Assembly: GCA_910575755.1 (NCBI GenBank)
Contig: CAJTFO010000011.1
Coordinates: 1 to 49,453, forward strand
DNA from: Desulfovibrionaceae bacterium
GTDB lineage: Bacteria > Desulfobacterota > Desulfovibrionia > Desulfovibrionales > Desulfovibrionaceae
Direction: 5' to 3'
DNA: 49,453 nt
Shown: piece by piece, positions 9,260-17,979 of the stretch
Numbering within the stretch: the stretch's first letter is position 1
How the letters are laid out: each line of letters starts with the position of its first letter
Made by a program: the position numbers and the translations under genes
Notes under the pieces: generated by a model
Seen by the model: the letters and a program-made list of their open reading frames with translations, nothing else
Databases searched by the model: none
Told to the model about the DNA's origin: nothing

Positions 9260-9484
9260 AGGGTCGCCCGGGATGGTGGAGAAAGCTCCGTCATGGTAAG
9301 CGTTTTGTCCGGGGGAGGCAATGTGCCTTGGGAGCTTCCCCCGGGCAATCGCATGAGGGTAGTCAAAAAGATATCTTCAAAACTGTCGTCAAAATCTCAC
9401 ACGCTCATACCCTGCTTACACGATTGTGAATACGGGTTCAAAGATTTTTCAGCCGCGTCAGCCCTGAAGCCCCGGCCTTGGGAC

Positions 9485-9514
9485 TTGGCAGAACCCGGCA
9501 AAATCGGCTAGAAT
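9485..9514 (+). promoter_or_regulatory. Candidate sigma-70 promoter
   Basis: TTGGCA and TAGAAT separated by 18 nt, about 150 bp before the AI-2E-family permease gene. It is the best match in the 403-bp gap 9260-9662, which separates two divergent genes. The gap also holds an 8-bp inverted repeat (CCGGGGGA ... TCCCCCGG) around 9309-9346 of unknown role; otherwise I see nothing in it. Confidence 0.5.
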
Positions 9515-9662
9515 CAGGGGCGGCGAACCGCTGTCTGCGAAAAACTGAATGTTTTCAGCCAGAAGGCGCTGAAACCACAGCGGCGTCCCGCACGTTTACG
9601 TTACGCTTTACAACACCGATCGCCGTCGCCGACATGGCGCCGGAAGCAACAAGGGTTTATAT

Positions 9663-10769
9663 ATGACTGTATTTCTGCCGCGCCTGCTTTACTTGCTGGC
9701 TGCTCTGGCGTGGTATCTGCTTCTCTGGCCCAATCCCGTCACGATTTTCATGGCCGCCTGCTTCTCCTGTCTGACTCTGCCCCTGTACCGCCGTCTGTGC
9801 CTGAAGGCCGGTCGCTGGCGGGTACGTCTGGAACGCCGGCAGCCTGACTCGCGCAAGCGCCGCTGGCTCATCGGGCTTTCACGCCATGTGCCGTTTTGGG
9901 GCTATGTTACGGCCGTCATTTCATCTCTGCTTGTGCCCATCGCCGTTCTGGCCCTGCTGGTTTCCCCGCAGGCCGCGGCCGGTCTGGCCCGCCTGCGCGA
10001 ACTTCAGGCCAACAACTTTCAGATGCCGTTGCACTGGGTGGAATATATCCAGCAATGGCGGCTGAGCCTGTCCGCATATCCTCGTATCGAAAAGCTGATT
10101 GACGACTTCCTGCAGAATCTGGACACGCTGTTCGGGGACACCATGAGCATACTGGTCAGCCGGGGCTTCGGCTTTCTGGGCGGCACCATGACCGCCTTCT
10201 GGACCACCTTTCTCTTTCTCACGCTCACAGTGCTTTTCACCCTGTATTCCCGGCGCATCCGCAAGATTTTCTGCCGCATATTCCACCTGCCGCAGGCCTT
10301 TCTGCGGCGTTTCACCAGCACCATCCACCGCGCTCTGAAGGCCATCATGCTGGGCATCGTGCTGGTGGCCCTGGCTCAGGGCTTTCTGTGCGGCATCGGC
10401 TTTGCCGTGGCCGGACTGAACCAGCCCGCCTTCTGGGGTATGCTGGCGACCCTTGTGGCCCCCATTCCGGTGGTCGGCACGGCGCTGATCTGGCTGCCGC
10501 TCTGCCTTTCGCTCTGGTTCACAGGCAAAACCATGGCCGCCGTGGGCCTGGCCCTCTGGGGCGTGCTGGCCGTGGCCGGCGTGGACAATGTGCTGCGGCC
10601 CCTGTTTTTGCGTCAGGGCATCAAGGCCCCCTTCTTTGTCCTGATTCTCGCCATACTGTGTGGACTGGCCAGTTTTGGCCCGGTGGGACTCATCGCCGGC
10701 CCCATTCTGCTCGCCTTCGCCATGCAGGCAGTGGAAGAAGCCAACCGTTTTTACAACTTCCATGACTGA
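9663..10769 (+). CDS. AI-2E family transporter (PerM/YdiK-type permease)
   Basis: A 368-residue inner-membrane protein with about eight hydrophobic segments. Two begin at the N-terminus, a soluble stretch follows (about 105-160), and the conserved C-terminal half contains the family's glycine-rich block LASFGPVGLIAGPILLA. Members export small molecules or act as Na+/H+ antiporters; AI-2 export is documented for only a few, so the substrate here is unknown. AAGG precedes the ATG. Its stop lies inside an alternative start of the next gene, so the two are probably translated from one message. Confidence 0.88.
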   Translation: MTVFLPRLLYLLAALAWYLLLWPNPVTIFMAACFSCLTLPLYRRLCLKAGRWRVRLERRQPDSRKRRWLIGLSRHVPFWGYVTAVISSLLVPIAVLALLVSPQAAAGLARLRELQANNFQMPLHWVEYIQQWRLSLSAYPRIEKLIDDFLQNLDTLFGDTMSILVSRGFGFLGGTMTAFWTTFLFLTLTVLFTLYSRRIRKIFCRIFHLPQAFLRRFTSTIHRALKAIMLGIVLVALAQGFLCGIGFAVAGLNQPAFWGMLATLVAPIPVVGTALIWLPLCLSLWFTGKTMAAVGLALWGVLAVAGVDNVLRPLFLRQGIKAPFFVLILAILCGLASFGPVGLIAGPILLAFAMQAVEEANRFYNFHD

Positions 10770-10863
10770 GCCCGGCGCCACACCGACACGGCCACAGCGT
10801 GGGCAGCCTCCAACAGGATCGCTCCGCGTTTCTGTGGCTCTCGGGTGGCGTCGCCCGGGCCGG

Positions 10864-11712
10864 ATGAGCTTCGTTCCGCCGCTTTGCCTGATCTTTTTCC
10901 TGATCTTCTGTATTCCGGCTCTTCCGGTTCGGGCCGCGCTGCCGGTGCGCGCGGCCATGCTGGTCAATCTGGACACGGGCCGCGTCCTCTATGAGCAAAA
11001 TGCCGACGCGGCCATTCCTCCGGCCTCCCTGACCAAGCTCATGACCATGTTTCTGGTTATGGACGCGGCCAAGGCAAAACGCCTTTCTCTCAGCGAAAAG
11101 GTCAGGGTTAGCCGTCAGGCCGCCGCCACCGGCGGTTCATCCATGTATCTGCGCGCCGGTGAGCGTGTGCCGCTGGTGCGCCTGCTTACCGGCATGGCCG
11201 TGGCTTCAGGCAACGATGCGGCCCTGGCCGTGGCCCAGCACGTCAGCGACGGCAATACCCGCACTTTTGTACGCCGCATGAACAGCAAGGCCCGCGCCCT
11301 GGGCATGCGCCGCACCGTCTTCAAAAACACTACCGGCCTGCCCGCCGCCGGACAAAAAACCACGGCCCGCGACATGATCAGGCTGAGCCGCGCCTATCTC
11401 AGGGCGCACCCCAGCGCCATGCGCTTTCACAGCACGCGCTTTTTCCTGCACAGAGGCCGCACCATGCGCAACACTAACGCGCTGCTGGGCGTCGTGGCCG
11501 GGGTCAACGGCCTGAAAACCGGCTGGACCGTGGCCTCAGGGTACAATATCGTTGTCACTGCCCAGCGCGGCAAAACCCGTCTGCTGGCCGTGGTGCTGGG
11601 CGGCAATACCAGAGACAGGCGCGACGCCTCGGCCCGCCGCCTGATTGAAGCCGGCTTCCGCTCCCCCTCCTCTGCCAGACAGGTCCGGCACACGCTGGGG
11701 CAGCGGCGCTGA
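10864..11712 (+). CDS. D-alanyl-D-alanine carboxypeptidase (PBP5/6-like, family S11)
   Basis: Removes the terminal D-Ala from peptidoglycan pentapeptides in the periplasm. The three catalytic motifs are clear: SLTK (SXXK), SGN (SXN) and KTG. The chosen ATG at 10864 begins a good Sec signal peptide (hydrophobic core LCLIFFLIFCIPA, then a VRA cleavage site). A longer reading from 10762 would overlap the permease stop by 8 bp and place 34 mostly polar residues before the signal. The C-terminal domain of PBP5 with its amphipathic membrane anchor is absent, so this is a short, probably soluble member. Confidence 0.9.
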   Translation: MSFVPPLCLIFFLIFCIPALPVRAALPVRAAMLVNLDTGRVLYEQNADAAIPPASLTKLMTMFLVMDAAKAKRLSLSEKVRVSRQAAATGGSSMYLRAGERVPLVRLLTGMAVASGNDAALAVAQHVSDGNTRTFVRRMNSKARALGMRRTVFKNTTGLPAAGQKTTARDMIRLSRAYLRAHPSAMRFHSTRFFLHRGRTMRNTNALLGVVAGVNGLKTGWTVASGYNIVVTAQRGKTRLLAVVLGGNTRDRRDASARRLIEAGFRSPSSARQVRHTLGQRR

Positions 11713-11955
11713 AGCTGCCGCCGCAGGGCAATTGCATGAAGTATGCTGAAAAGCCTGCCCGTGAAGAAAGGCATGAGGGTTCGCAGGAAACAGGCGGGTT
11801 GGGACGACGCTTTTCTTTATGAGCCCCTTCTCGCAGTCTCCGCCTCCTGAATTTCATGCGCCTGCCCTGGCCAGCGCGGCGTCTTTACTTCCCTGCACGC
11901 CTTGCGTATTTATGGGACACACATATTCCGGCGACTTTTTACAAAAGGAGCTTCC

Positions 11956-12330
11956 ATGCATAAAAACGACGCTCCCCCGGCCAAGATCCGCTTCAAATAT
12001 GAAATGGCGCCCGAGGCTCGTTTGCAGACAGCCCACGGCGTCTGGGGCGGTATCAATCCCCAGGGTGAAATTGAAATGAATTTCTACCACGAAAGTGACT
12101 GCCTGCCCGCCTACTCCGAACGGCTGATAACGCCGGATGGCTCCATAGGCCACGAAATCACGCCCGAGGATAACGAACAGCGTGACGTCACCCGCCACAT
12201 CCACAGCCGCGTGCTGCTTAACTATCACACGGCGCGGGCCATTCTGGAATGGCTGGAGGACCGCGTGGCCGCCCTGGAAGAGGAAGGCCCGCCGGACATG
12301 TACGATACGGATGCGGGCATTGAACAGTAA
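11956..12330 (+). CDS. Small conserved protein of unknown function
   Basis: 124 residues with no signal peptide or membrane segment. The ATG at 11956 is preceded by AAAGGAG at ideal spacing; the longer reading from 11902 is not supported. The sequence is acidic at its end and contains AHGVWGGINPQGEIEMNFYH and a central RHIHSRVLLNYHTARAILEWL helix. That pattern loosely recalls DUF3467-type proteins, a guess from pattern only. It sits 23 bp before miaB and is probably co-transcribed with it. I do not recognise a function. Confidence 0.8.
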   Translation: MHKNDAPPAKIRFKYEMAPEARLQTAHGVWGGINPQGEIEMNFYHESDCLPAYSERLITPDGSIGHEITPEDNEQRDVTRHIHSRVLLNYHTARAILEWLEDRVAALEEEGPPDMYDTDAGIEQ

Positions 12331-12353
12331 CTTTCCGGAGAACGCGCGCGGCC

Positions 12354-13703
12354 ATGTCTGAAAAAAACTTCCATATCGTCACCTTTGGCTGCCAGATGAA
12401 CGTGCACGACTCCCAGTGGCTGGCGCGCGCCCTTACGGCGCGCGGCTTCACGGAAACCCCTCTGGAAGAAGCCCGCGTGGTGGTGGTCAACACCTGCTCG
12501 GTGCGTGAAAAGCCGGAGCAGAAAGTCATGAGCGCCCTGGGGCGGATACGCCAGGTCACGGGCGGCGATCCCGGCGTACTGGTGGCCGTGGCGGGCTGCG
12601 TGGCCCAGCAGGTGGGCGCGGCCTTTTTCGAACGCGAAAACCAGGTGCGCCTGGTGGCGGGAAGCGACGGCATCAGCGGCGCGCCGGAGGCCATTGAACG
12701 CCTGCTGGCCGAGCCGGATCTGCGTCTTTCCCTGCTGGATTTCACCAGTCATTATGTGGAGCGCGAGGCGGGCGCCGAAGGCCCCTGCGGCCCCGTGGCC
12801 TATGTGAACATCATGCAGGGCTGCGACAATTTCTGCGCCTACTGCATTGTGCCCTTCACCCGCGGGCGCCAGAAATCGCGGGCCACACCGGCCATTATGG
12901 CTGAATGCCGGGCCCGGCTGAACCATGGCGCGCGTGAAATCACCCTGCTGGGCCAGAACGTCAACGCTTTCGGCCGCGATAAAAGCGGCGACGGCGTGAG
13001 TTTCGCCCGCCTGCTTGCGCAGGTGGCCGCCCTGCCCGGCCTGGAACGCCTGCGCTTTGTGACCCCGCACCCCAAGGACATGGGGCCGGAAGACATCGCG
13101 GCTTTCGCGGAGCTGGCCCCGCTCTGCCCTCGTCTGCATCTGCCCCTGCAGGCCGGTTCGGACGCGGTGCTCAGGCGCATGCGGCGCAAATACGACCGGC
13201 GCGGCTTTCTGGATCTGGTGGCCGCCCTGCGCGCGGCCCGACCGGAGCTGGCTCTTTCCACAGATCTGATCGTGGGCTTTCCCGGCGAGAGCGAGGATGA
13301 TTTCCAGGCCACGCTGGAAATGATGGAAGCCTGCGATTTCATGTCCAGTTTTTCCTTCTGCTATTCGGACCGGCCCGGCGCTCGGGCCGCTCTTTTCCCG
13401 GACAAGATTCCGCCCGAGGTTCAGCAGGAACGCCTGCTGCGCCTTCAGACACTTCAGGATCGGCTCAGCCAGCGCTGGCTGGACGCCCGCGTCGGCAAGG
13501 AAACCTGCCTGCTTATCGAAGGCAGAAGCCGCCGGGACGGCGCGGCCGCAGAACCCAGCTGGCAGGGACGCGACCCCTGGGGCGCGCTGGTTCATGTCGC
13601 TCTGCCGGCGCATGCGGACCATACGGGGCGCATGGTCCCGGTGCGCGTCACCGAGGCAAAAAGGCACAGCCTCATGGCCCGACGGACAGGTGAACTATGG
13701 TAG
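12354..13703 (+). CDS. miaB: tRNA-2-methylthio-N6-dimethylallyladenosine synthase
   Basis: Radical-SAM methylthiotransferase that adds the 2-methylthio group to i6A37 of tRNAs reading UNN codons. At 449 residues it has normal length. The N-terminal UPF0004 domain binds one 4Fe-4S cluster through Cys13, Cys48 and Cys82. The radical-SAM motif is C157-x3-C161-x2-C164 in GCDNFCAYC, and a C-terminal TRAM domain follows. GGAG precedes the start. The stop overlaps the start of the next gene by 7 bp, so translational coupling is likely. Confidence 0.97.
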   Translation: MSEKNFHIVTFGCQMNVHDSQWLARALTARGFTETPLEEARVVVVNTCSVREKPEQKVMSALGRIRQVTGGDPGVLVAVAGCVAQQVGAAFFERENQVRLVAGSDGISGAPEAIERLLAEPDLRLSLLDFTSHYVEREAGAEGPCGPVAYVNIMQGCDNFCAYCIVPFTRGRQKSRATPAIMAECRARLNHGAREITLLGQNVNAFGRDKSGDGVSFARLLAQVAALPGLERLRFVTPHPKDMGPEDIAAFAELAPLCPRLHLPLQAGSDAVLRRMRRKYDRRGFLDLVAALRAARPELALSTDLIVGFPGESEDDFQATLEMMEACDFMSSFSFCYSDRPGARAALFPDKIPPEVQQERLLRLQTLQDRLSQRWLDARVGKETCLLIEGRSRRDGAAAEPSWQGRDPWGALVHVALPAHADHTGRMVPVRVTEAKRHSLMARRTGELW

Positions 13704-14314
13704 AAATGCGCGTATTCGGCCTGACCATCGACCCGCAGACCAAAAATCCCATGGTGATCCTGAAAGAAACTGACGGGGAAGTGGTACTGCCCATCTGGCT
13801 GGGAGCCATGGAGGCCATGGCCATTTCTCTGGTGCTCAACAACGAACGTCTGCCCCGCCCCCTGACCCATGATCTTCTGCTGATGAGCCTCAACGCGCTC
13901 AGGGCCGCGTTGCTCCATGTGGAAATCACCGACCTGAGAGACGGCGTCTACTATGCCCTGCTGGCGCTGCGCGGCCCTGAGGGCCGGGTGCGTGTGGATT
14001 GTCGCCCCTCGGACGCCATTGCCCTGGCCCTGCGCGCCGGCGCGTCCATCCTGGTCAATCCGGATGTGCTGCGACACTCGGCGGAAGCCCGGAACAAGAC
14101 CGCGGAACATCCCCGCGGGGAAACCCCACCCCTCCAGGCGACCGACGCGGCTACGGACATGATGCGCAAGGTCAGCGCGCGCAAAGAAGTGGACCTTCTC
14201 AATAGCCTGTTGCGTCGCGACGGCGTCCTCCCCAAAGGGGACAAGCCCGATGAAGAAAAGCATTACCGCGACCTGCTGCGTTCTCTGGACCCGGTTTCCC
14301 GTCGCAAGATGTAA
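13697..14314 (+). CDS. Bifunctional nuclease (BFN/DUF151) domain protein
   Basis: 205 residues. The N-terminal 130 form the BFN domain, with VVLPIWLGAMEAMAI and the VDCRPSDAIALALRAGASI signature. The remaining tail is charged and probably flexible. BFN proteins have been linked to DNase/RNase activity in plants, but bacterial roles are poorly known. AGGTGA precedes the start, and the first seven bases overlap the miaB stop, tying it to tRNA modification at the level of expression. Confidence 0.88.
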   Translation: MVEMRVFGLTIDPQTKNPMVILKETDGEVVLPIWLGAMEAMAISLVLNNERLPRPLTHDLLLMSLNALRAALLHVEITDLRDGVYYALLALRGPEGRVRVDCRPSDAIALALRAGASILVNPDVLRHSAEARNKTAEHPRGETPPLQATDAATDMMRKVSARKEVDLLNSLLRRDGVLPKGDKPDEEKHYRDLLRSLDPVSRRKM

Positions 14315-14530
14315 GCGCGCCGCCGCGGGCCGAGCGGATTCCACGCCTTTTTCATACGTTCCATGCTGCAGCGGCCTGTCGCCATCGCCCGCCAGTCCGG
14401 TTGAGGCTGTCTGTCATTTTTACAGAAAATTTCTCATGCTCTCTCGCTGACATAATCACGCAGACGAACTTCCGCTCAGCGGCCCCTAAAGATTTTTCCA
14501 TGGTATTCCGATAGGCAGAATATAACACGG

Positions 14531-14950
14531 ATGGAAAAAGCTATGCTGGATTACCGCCGCTTCAAGCAAATCAACGATCTCTTTGCCTCCGGTAAACTGG
14601 AGCAAGCCCGCCATCTGCTCATGGAAATGCAGTCGCGCTGCATAGCTTTGCGCGATGAAATGAACATGCTCAAAGTCCGCCTGCAAACCTTTGAAGATAT
14701 CCTGTATCTTTCCCAGAATCTCTATGAGGAATACGGCTTTTACTGGCTGCGCACCGCCGGGGTCAAACAGGGGCCGTTCTGTGCGCACTGTTATGAAAGC
14801 GAAGGCGCGCTGATCCGCCTGGAAAAACAGCATAAGGTTCTGCTCTGCCCCTATTGCAGCACCAGCTACAAAAGCGTCGTCCACGCCATGCCCGAATCGG
14901 TGGAACCCCTTGCCGGACGCCAGGCCCGCATACTTCCTTTTGCCAAATAA
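14531..14950 (+). CDS. Small zinc-ribbon protein with N-terminal coiled coil
   Basis: 139 residues. Residues about 10-60 are a heptad-rich helix (FKQINDLFASGKLEQARHLL and following). Then two CxxC knuckles, CAHC and CPYC, separated by about 25 residues form a probable zinc ribbon. No catalytic motif is seen. A start at the internal ATG 14543 is equally possible because neither start has a strong ribosome binding site. A hairpin terminator follows, so it is probably a single-gene transcript. Function unknown; an adaptor or nucleic-acid-binding role would be a guess. Confidence 0.75.
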   Translation: MEKAMLDYRRFKQINDLFASGKLEQARHLLMEMQSRCIALRDEMNMLKVRLQTFEDILYLSQNLYEEYGFYWLRTAGVKQGPFCAHCYESEGALIRLEKQHKVLLCPYCSTSYKSVVHAMPESVEPLAGRQARILPFAK

Positions 14951-15020
14951 AAGGGCTGCGCAGCGAAAAAACCCACTCCGGCACTTGTCGGGCGGCGAAA
15001 GCGGTTATAATATAAGGCAA

Positions 15021-15067
15021 GGCAAAGGCCACGGCGCCGTAACGGCCGCTGTGGCCTTTGCCTGTTT
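15021..15067 (+). terminator. Rho-independent terminator after the zinc-ribbon gene
   Basis: A 12-bp perfect stem (GGCAAAGGCCAC at 15021-15032, complement at 15051-15062), extended by further GC pairs, is followed by TGTTT. The T-run merges into the left end of the MITE-like element at 15066. Confidence 0.7.
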
Positions 15068-15213
15068 AGAGCATTTATCTGATGAAATCAGGTAAGTGCT
15101 CTGTTGGCCGCGCAAGCGGACAACCGCGCCGACTGAGCCTGAAACGCAGGCTTTTCAGGCTCAATGCAGCGCCGCTTTTGAAATGAAAAAATTTCAAAAG
15201 CAGAATGCTCTAA
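15066..15213 (+). mobile_element. MITE-like element, copy 1 (148 bp)
   Basis: Ends are a perfect 10-bp inverted repeat, TTAGAGCATT and AATGCTCTAA. The interior is a chain of hairpins: CCTGATGAAATCAGG-like near the left end, a central stem built on AGCCTGAAA and TTTCAGGCT halves, and GCTTTTGAAAT / ATTTCAAAAGC near the right end. It encodes nothing. Copies occur at 42580 and, inverted, at 45003. The ends resemble those of the IS630 element at 45241, and TA dinucleotides flank the GAGCA ends. Confidence 0.75.
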
Positions 15214-15218
15214 GAACA

Positions 15219-16751
15219 ATGGATGATTATTGCATGACCAGCCGCAGCCCGCTCAGTGTTCTTCTGCTCAGCGAAAGCGAATCGCTTGCCGCTCTGGACA
15301 GACGCACCCTGCGAGACGCGGGCGTGACCCGGATCAGGGTTTTGACATCAGGTTCTCAGGCGGCCCGCATTCTGGCGGGGCTGAGTCCGGACAGCCAGGA
15401 TTTTCAGCCGGACATCATTGTCTGCGCCCAGAAACTGGCGGATATGGACGGTGAACAGTTCTGCGCCATCCTGCGGCTTCACCCCCGCCTGCTGGCCACA
15501 CCCGTTCTGCTGATCCTGCCCAACGACAGCGAAGTGGAACAGCTCAGAACCCTGGGGTGCGGGGCCAGTGCGCTTCTGGGCCGCCCCTATTCCGTGACGG
15601 CCCTGCGGGATCAGTTGGCCACTCTAGCCGCGTCGCTGGCGCGTATGACGCAATTGCAGCAGGCCGCGCGCTATACCGATACCAGGGCCTTTGACGCGGC
15701 CCTGTCCACCTACGGCATTCTGCTCAAGCCCGTGCGCCAGCCTGAGGACTACTTCCGCGTGGGCATGCAGTGCCTTCAGCAGCACCGCTGGAACAACGCC
15801 CTCAACGCATTTCAGCGCGCCCTGCGCAACGCCCAGATCAAGGGCGAGGCGGAATTGGGCATGGCCGCGGCCTGGAAAGGCAAGGGCGACCTTTCGCGCT
15901 TCCGCTTCTGGCTGGCCAGGGCCGCCGACACCTTTGTGCGCGCCCAACGCTGGCACCGCGCCCGCGCCGCCTACGCCCGCCTGTTGCAGGACGATCCGTC
16001 GGCCAGAAGCCCCTTTCTCAGTCAGGCCCGGCAGCTTATGCTCCAGGGCCGCTACGAGGAAGCCGCCGATACTCTGGCCCAGGGTTTTGCGGTGACGCCC
16101 AAGGGACAGGTTTGCGAGAAGATCGCCCAGACCTGCCTGAGCGCCGACGAACCGGAGCGCATGCTGCGGGATCTGGAAGCCAGTCTGGAACATGTCATGG
16201 GCGCGCAGGGCAACCGCCTCAGTGATGACATTCGTGACAGTCTGGACTCTCTGGCCCGTGAGCAGGAAGCGCACCGCCGCCAGGCTGCGGCCGAACGCCA
16301 GAGAAAGGCAGCGCGCCCGCTGAACGGGCTGAAAGAAAACGCAGAGGAAGCGGACAGCGCGTCGCCCCTGCAAAATTCTTCTGAAAACGCGCCAAAGAAT
16401 GCGCCGGAAACCAGCTCTCAGGCCAGGGCGCCGGTGCAGACGACCGCCAGAACTGCGCTCAGAAAGCGGTCCCGCACCGGCCAGATGACCGCCATCAACG
16501 TTCTGCCTCCTGATGATGGCTTGTCCCGCCCCGCTCCAGATTTGCGCCTGGATGGCCTTGCCCAGACCGGCAGCCGGAATCGGCACACCGACGGCGCGGC
16601 CCAGGCCGATCAGGCCGTGATACTCGCGCCCCTCACTGAAGCGGAAGCCACCAGCGACCTTTTTAAGCAGCGCCCCAGACTCAACGAACTGCTTTCTGTC
16701 ATGAAGCTTACCTGGAAGCTGGCCCGCCGCAAAAAACAGGAAAAAGACTAG
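15219..16751 (+). CDS. Receiver-domain protein with TPR repeats, phosphoacceptor Asp missing
   Basis: 510 residues. Residues about 8-125 fold like a response-regulator receiver, but the expected phosphoacceptor aspartate is Ala70 (IIVCAQKLADMDG) and the usual conserved Lys is Arg, so it is probably not phosphorylated. Residues about 145-340 hold tetratricopeptide-like helices (NALNAFQRALRNAQIKGEAE; RYEEAADTLAQGF). The rest is a polar, low-complexity tail with a basic end. There is no output DNA-binding domain, so a scaffold role is likely. The open frame extends back to 15096, but that part is MITE sequence. ATG 15219 or 15234 is the likely start; neither has a strong ribosome binding site. 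Confidence 0.85.
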   Translation: MDDYCMTSRSPLSVLLLSESESLAALDRRTLRDAGVTRIRVLTSGSQAARILAGLSPDSQDFQPDIIVCAQKLADMDGEQFCAILRLHPRLLATPVLLILPNDSEVEQLRTLGCGASALLGRPYSVTALRDQLATLAASLARMTQLQQAARYTDTRAFDAALSTYGILLKPVRQPEDYFRVGMQCLQQHRWNNALNAFQRALRNAQIKGEAELGMAAAWKGKGDLSRFRFWLARAADTFVRAQRWHRARAAYARLLQDDPSARSPFLSQARQLMLQGRYEEAADTLAQGFAVTPKGQVCEKIAQTCLSADEPERMLRDLEASLEHVMGAQGNRLSDDIRDSLDSLAREQEAHRRQAAAERQRKAARPLNGLKENAEEADSASPLQNSSENAPKNAPETSSQARAPVQTTARTALRKRSRTGQMTAINVLPPDDGLSRPAPDLRLDGLAQTGSRNRHTDGAAQADQAVILAPLTEAEATSDLFKQRPRLNELLSVMKLTWKLARRKKQEKD

Positions 16752-16778
16752 GGGCAGACCTCATTTCCATGTCTTTTT

Positions 16779-17463
16779 AGGGAATCGTTTGGCGAGGCCG
16801 AAGAGGAAGACTCCACGGCCATGCCGTTTGAAAGCCTCTACCTTCTGTACCTCAAGGAAAAGCAGTTTGATCGCAAGAGCTTGCTCTGGCAGATGGATTG
16901 CATCCGGCCAGCCTTGAAAAAATTCGGAGCCAAAGCCGTATCGGAGATCAAAAAAGACGAAATTACGGAGGTCATGGAAGTCATGAAGCAGACAGGTGTG
17001 AAGCCTGTCACCGTAAAAAAGCGAATGTCCGCGCTCAAGACGGTGTTCCGCTGGATTGCGGGGAATGGGTACGGGCCCGATGCCCGACTTCCCGAAGCTC
17101 CCTTCAGGGCAGTAAAAATTCATACCGCCCTCACAGGAGGAACTTGCAGCAATCATAGGGCGTTGCCCAGAATCACATTGCAAGGGTAATCATCCTCGGA
17201 ACGCAACGTGGCGTTCGCGGAGGGCCGGAAGTTCCAGAAACATTCGCCCCTACGACCTGCGGCATGCCTTTGGCACAGAAATGGTTGCCGCAGGCGTGGA
17301 TGTGGGCACAGTCGCAAAGCTGATGGGGCATAGCACTCCCATTATGCTTTTGAACCATTACCAGTATGTGATGGATCAACAAAAAAGGGCTGCCGTGGAG
17401 GCCATGCCGGATGTGCCCAACGAAAAAGACACCTGCGGATGCAGCCGCAGGTGTCTGAAATAA
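16779..17463 (+). pseudogene. Remnant of a tyrosine-recombinase integrase
   Basis: Two pieces of one phage or island integrase remain. The first, about 16779-17130, carries the core-binding (SAM-like) domain, including KFGAKAVSEIKKDEITEVME and VTVKKRMSALKTVFRWIAGN. The second, about 17235-17463 in another frame, carries the catalytic end: RPYDLRHAFGTEM (Arg), LMGH (His) and NHYQYVM (nucleophile Tyr). About 100-150 codons of the middle catalytic domain are missing and the frame is broken at about 17110-17230. It ends 2 bp from tRNA-Arg, the normal place for an integrase beside its attachment site. Confidence 0.88.
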
Positions 17464-17464
17464 C

Positions 17465-17541
17465 TGGCGCGCTCGAAGAGATTCGAACTCCTGACCTACA
17501 GGTTCGTAGCCTGTTGCTCTATCCAGCTGAGCTACGAGCGC
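17465..17541 (-). tRNA. tRNA-Arg(ACG)
   Basis: A 77-nt cloverleaf with CCA encoded. The acceptor stem is GCGCTCG / CGAGCGC, the D-arm GCTC / GAGC, the anticodon arm ACAGG-CTACGAA-CCTGT gives anticodon ACG, and the T-arm contains TTCGAAT. The wobble A would be edited to inosine by TadA and read CGU/CGC/CGA. Its 3' end adjoins an integrase remnant, marking it as a former integration site. Confidence 0.97.
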
Positions 17542-17709
17542 GTAACAAAGAGATACTATTCCAAAGAGCTTCACCCGTCAAGCATTTTCTGAAATATTTT
17601 TTTGCTTGTCGGCAAATCGTCAAAGTTTTCCCCATCCCAATAAAAGCCTGTGTTCAACTCCGCTGACAGCGCGTTCTGAAGAACAAAGGCAAGCCCGCTT
17701 TCGCTGATG

Positions 17710-17979
17710 CTACTCGACTTCGATGCTGTTGACGGCACGGGCCAGACGCGAAATCTTGCGCGCGGCTTTCTTCCAGTGCAGCGCTCCCTTGCCGGCAGCC
17801 TTGGCCAGCACAGAGGTTGCGACGGTCAGAGAGGTGTTGGCCAGTCCCTTGTCCTTGTTCTGGATGGCGGCGCGCACATTCTTGATGGCGTTTTTCACGC
17901 GGGTGCGGGCGGCACGGTTGCGGGCGGCACGGTTGAGGCTCTGCTTGTGACGTTTGATGGCTGACTTGTGGTTGGCCAC
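17710..17979 (-). CDS. rpsT: 30S ribosomal protein S20
   Basis: 89 residues, the normal length. It is basic throughout, with the typical opening [20 protein letters not shown], and binds 16S rRNA early in small-subunit assembly. GGAGG stands at good spacing before the ATG. A near-consensus promoter about 100 bp upstream gives it its own transcript, separate from glyQS upstream. Confidence 0.98.
   Translation of the reverse strand: MANHKSAIKRHKQSLNRAARNRAARTRVKNAIKNVRAAIQNKDKGLANTSLTVATSVLAKAAGKGALHWKKAARKISRLARAVNSIEVE

Noticed and set aside
9309..9346. Possible sigma-54 promoter in front of the NifA-like regulator
   Set aside because: GGCAC and TTGC are present but the GG-to-GC distance is 6, not 10.
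12225..13667. 480-codon minus-strand frame
   Set aside because: Antisense shadow of miaB; no recognisable domain.
16790..16815. Partial similarity to the tRNA-Arg 3' end, a possible second att site
   Set aside because: Matches are scattered with several mismatches and the stretch is in the integrase coding frame; not convincing as an attachment core.
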